The notes under the pieces: generated by a model
What the model was told of the DNA's origin: nothing
What the model saw: only the letters and a program-made list of their open reading frames with translations
The model's database searches: none
DNA from: Bacillota bacterium
GTDB lineage: Bacteria; Bacillota_E; RBS10-35; JAJYVN01
NCBI GenBank assembly: GCA_021846605.1
Contig: JAJZWQ010000075.1
Location: forward strand, 1-14,538
Length of the DNA stretch: 14,538 bases
Reading direction: 5' to 3'
In this document: positions 14,130 to 14,538 of the stretch, one piece after another
Layout of the letters: every line of letters starts with the position of its first letter
Position numbering within the stretch: the first letter of the stretch is position 1
Translations under genes and position numbers: made by a program

Positions 14130-14419
14130 GGTGTCTGCGTCCCGCCGGCACCCCTGGCGGAACCGCCCGCGCTGGCTGGAATACAGAATGCTGGTGAGGG
14201 CGCAGGGTCGCTGCTCGGGCGACAGCAGCGCGGCGTGGCAGCGCCAGGCACCCTGGATGACGGCCGCGCCGACGGGCTGTACGGCGCGCCCGTCCCCGTG
14301 GCGCACGGCTTCGGCTTCCGCGGCCACGCCACCATCCCGGGCACCACCTCCTCCAATGTCGCGCGGAGCGCGTCATCGGCCCTGCCCCGCCAGCACGCGC
14401 AAACGCCCTCCACCGCAGC
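14130..14419. other. About 290 bases with no supported gene
   Basis: Open frames cross this stretch on both strands, but none has a recognisable domain, a convincing ribosome-binding site or family similarity that I can name. The minus-strand frame merely extends the SDR-like gene upstream past its promoter. Treated as intergenic sequence, possibly old decayed material. Confidence 0.4.
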
Positions 14420-14538
14420 GGTAAGGTAGGGGGTTGGCGCGGTGGCGGTTACGCTCCGTTTCCAACTCCCCCCTTCCACACCGTGCATGACGTTTTCCGT
14501 CACACGGCGTTCCCCTGGGTAGTCGGCCAGCCGCATTC
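14420..14538 (-). mobile_element. Probable group II intron RNA fragment (runs off the right edge)
   Basis: On the minus strand a hairpin at 14507-14481 reads CCGTG-TGACG-GAAAA-CGTCA-TG-CACGG: two 5-bp helices with a 2-nt bulge on the 3' side. It is preceded by GGGGAACG and followed by GGAAGGGGGGAG and a second stem, GTTGG (14466-14462) with CCAAC (14437-14433). This layout closely resembles the GAGCCGUAUAC...GUACGUACGGUUC hairpin and the following domain found upstream of the reverse-transcriptase frame in bacterial group II introns such as Ll.LtrB. No reverse transcriptase lies downstream of it here, so it would be a truncated remnant, with its 5' part beyond the window. The identification is by memory of the motif and structure only. 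Confidence 0.5.

Noticed and set aside
14054..14536. N-terminal extension of the SDR-like protein, or a separate minus-strand gene
   Set aside because: The Rossmann motif begins within 10 residues of ATG 14044, and the upstream frame crosses the promoter, inverted repeat and intron-like sequence. No domain was recognised.
1..14538. CRISPR array, tRNA or rRNA genes
   Set aside because: No regularly spaced repeats and no cloverleaf or rRNA-like conserved stretch were seen on either strand.

Overview
The window is very GC-rich (roughly 70% by eye), with dense short-spaced genes, strong GC bias at third codon positions and long antisense reading frames that I treat as shadows. The order infC-rpmI-rplT-TrmH/SpoU methyltransferase, an infC leader with an intrinsic terminator, a YerC/TrpR-like regulator and a tnpB-type transposon gene suggest a high-GC, possibly thermophilic member of the Bacillota (Symbiobacterium/Thermaerobacter-like). 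This is an inference from gene content and order; no rRNA is present to confirm it.

Layout, left to right. (1) The 3' part of pheT (+, 3-1325) converges with a large GH15 glucoamylase-type gene (-, 1361-3850) across a short GC hairpin. (2) A FucI/AraA-like sugar isomerase gene (+, 3988-5328) is divergent from GH15. (3) The translation operon runs leftward: infC (7422), rpmI, rplT and a SpoU-type RNA methyltransferase (ending at 5339). infC appears to start at an AUC codon behind a strong Shine-Dalgarno, and a textbook intrinsic terminator lies in its leader between a good sigma-A-like promoter and that start. (4) Immediately upstream is a decayed IS200/IS605-type tnpB (7617-8705, -) with an in-frame stop and a lost zinc-finger cysteine. 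Imperfect direct repeats and palindromes flank it, and its stop codon overlaps the infC -35 box. (5) A GH1 beta-glycosidase (+, 8801-10048) converges with a leftward pair: zwf (glucose-6-phosphate dehydrogenase) followed by a small TrpR/YerC-like regulator. (6) Divergent from zwf is a PIG3-like quinone oxidoreductase (+, 12017-13012). It converges with an NAD(P)-binding atypical SDR/NmrA-type gene (-, 13097-14044), which has a TACAAT -10 box and a 13-bp inverted repeat upstream. (7) The last ~480 bases hold no gene I can support; the extreme right edge looks like a piece of group II intron RNA on the minus strand.

Functionally the window mixes core translation (PheT, IF3, L35, L20, RNA methyltransferase) with sugar use: an apparently intracellular GH15 and GH1 that could release glucose from alpha- and beta-glucosides, a sugar isomerase, and Zwf sending glucose-6-phosphate into the pentose phosphate pathway. 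No multi-gene undescribed system is evident. The spot most worth following up is the junction at 7420-7670, where mobile-element remnant, infC promoter, attenuator and non-canonical start codon lie within about 250 bases.
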